A DNA stretch of 14,693 nt from Pararhodospirillum photometricum DSM 122 (lineage in GTDB: Bacteria > Pseudomonadota > Alphaproteobacteria > Rhodospirillales > Rhodospirillaceae). The stretch covers positions 84,659-99,351 of the forward strand of contig NC_017059.1 in assembly GCF_000284415.1 (NCBI RefSeq), in the 5' to 3' direction. Shown here piece by piece: positions 14,172 to 14,693 of this stretch (position 1 is its first letter; every line of letters starts with the position of its first letter). Both the position numbers and the translations under genes were made by a program. Below the pieces are notes generated by a model. That model searched no databases. It had not been told where the DNA came from and saw only the letters and a program-made list of their open reading frames with translations.

Positions 14172-14630
14172 ATGGGCGATCCTTTCGAAGACAAGCCGGT
14201 TCCGCGCTGGACCCTGATCACCGCCGGCGTTGTGATTGCCATCACCATCACCGTTGCGGCAACGGCGCGCTACGGCGGCTACGATCCGGGCGCGGAACGG
14301 CGTTCTCCGGTGGTGGCGTCGGAGGATGTGGCGCTTGTGGTGCAGCCGGACGGATCGATCTCCGTGCTCAAGGGGAGCAGGCCCGGACCCATTTCCTTGG
14401 TGCCCCCTGACCAGAGCGGCTTTCTGCGCGGGATTTTGACCAGCCTGGAGCGGGAGCGCCGGCGGCGTGACTTGCCGCTGGGGGCCCCCTATCGGCTGGT
14501 ACGCCATGAAAACGGCCGCCTCGCCCTGACCGATCCTGGGACCGGCATGGACATTGATGTGGGCTCGTTCGGCCCCACCAGTACCGGGGTTGTCAATGGG
14601 TTGTTTGAGGCGGCGAAAGCCCACGATTAG
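14172..14630 (+). CDS. puhC: Reaction-centre/LH1 assembly protein PuhC
   Basis: PuhC is a membrane-anchored assembly factor for the reaction centre-LH1 core, normally encoded directly after puhB. The 152-residue product has a short cytoplasmic start, one transmembrane helix (about residues 13-32, 'LITAGVVIAITITVAATARY'), and a globular part with the family-like 'VALVVQPDGSISVLKG', 'GFLRGILTSLERERRRR' and 'YRLVRHENGRLALTDPGTG' segments. The C-terminal domain is therefore expected in the periplasm. ATG 14172 is preceded by GGGAGAGAG at a usable distance. Unlike upstream neighbours it is not tightly coupled: 182 bases and a terminator separate it from puhB. Confidence 0.9.
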   Translation: MGDPFEDKPVPRWTLITAGVVIAITITVAATARYGGYDPGAERRSPVVASEDVALVVQPDGSISVLKGSRPGPISLVPPDQSGFLRGILTSLERERRRRDLPLGAPYRLVRHENGRLALTDPGTGMDIDVGSFGPTSTGVVNGLFEAAKAHD

Positions 14631-14662
14631 GCCCCGGTCCTCGCTCCGTCCGCCAGATCCCG

Positions 14663-14691
14663 GGGGATTTGGGGGGGTGTTCCCTTTTTTT
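14663..14691 (+). terminator. Weak candidate terminator after puhC
   Basis: A short imperfect stem (GGGGA 14663-14667 with TTCCC 14680-14684, one G-T pair, twelve-base G-rich loop) is followed by seven T. The T-run is convincing but the hairpin is poor, and the window ends two bases later. Confidence 0.25.
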
Positions 14692-14693
14692 GG

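Overview
The window looks like part of the photosynthesis gene cluster of a GC-rich anoxygenic purple bacterium, most likely an alphaproteobacterium related to Rhodospirillum/Pararhodospirillum. That placement is inferred from gene order and protein character; no database comparison was made. It is built around the conserved superoperon bchF-bchN-bchB-bchH-bchL-bchM-lhaA-puhA-puhB(-puhC), all on the + strand.

Positions 1-735 are clearly different: about 40% G+C, with codons unlike the rest. They hold the 3' part of a glycosyltransferase-like gene that enters from the left edge and runs without its own stop into GC-rich DNA and a strong terminator (746-777). Position ~735 is therefore probably the edge of an acquired or eroded surface-polysaccharide segment. 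Next comes a stand-alone YmdB-type metallophosphoesterase (842-1678) with its metal-binding motifs intact. A gene-free leader of about 370 nt (1679-2047) follows, with a weak terminator and a candidate sigma70-type promoter.

From 2048 to 10748 lies bacteriochlorophyll synthesis. BchH is the porphyrin-binding subunit of Mg-chelatase. BchM methylates Mg-protoporphyrin. BchL, BchN and BchB form the dark-operative protochlorophyllide reductase, with all expected iron-sulfur ligands present. BchF hydrates the 3-vinyl group. The genes are packed with 4-base or 1-base stop/start overlaps. Between bchH and bchL there is a 19-codon ORF with the best Shine-Dalgarno of the region, joined to both neighbours by ATGA overlaps, which may be a translational coupling device.

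From 10745 to 14630 lies reaction-centre/LH1 production. LhaA is a PucC-family LH1 assembly factor with an apparently long soluble N-terminal extension. PuhA is the reaction-centre H subunit, and PuhB and PuhC are assembly factors. A strong terminator after puhB shares its stem sequence with the terminator at 746-777 and separates puhB from puhC, so puhC is probably expressed by read-through or from its own promoter. The genes thus supply pigment (bch), the H subunit (puhA) and assembly proteins (lhaA, puhB, puhC) as one expression unit. No RNA genes, CRISPR arrays, insertion sequences or wholly new systems were recognised.
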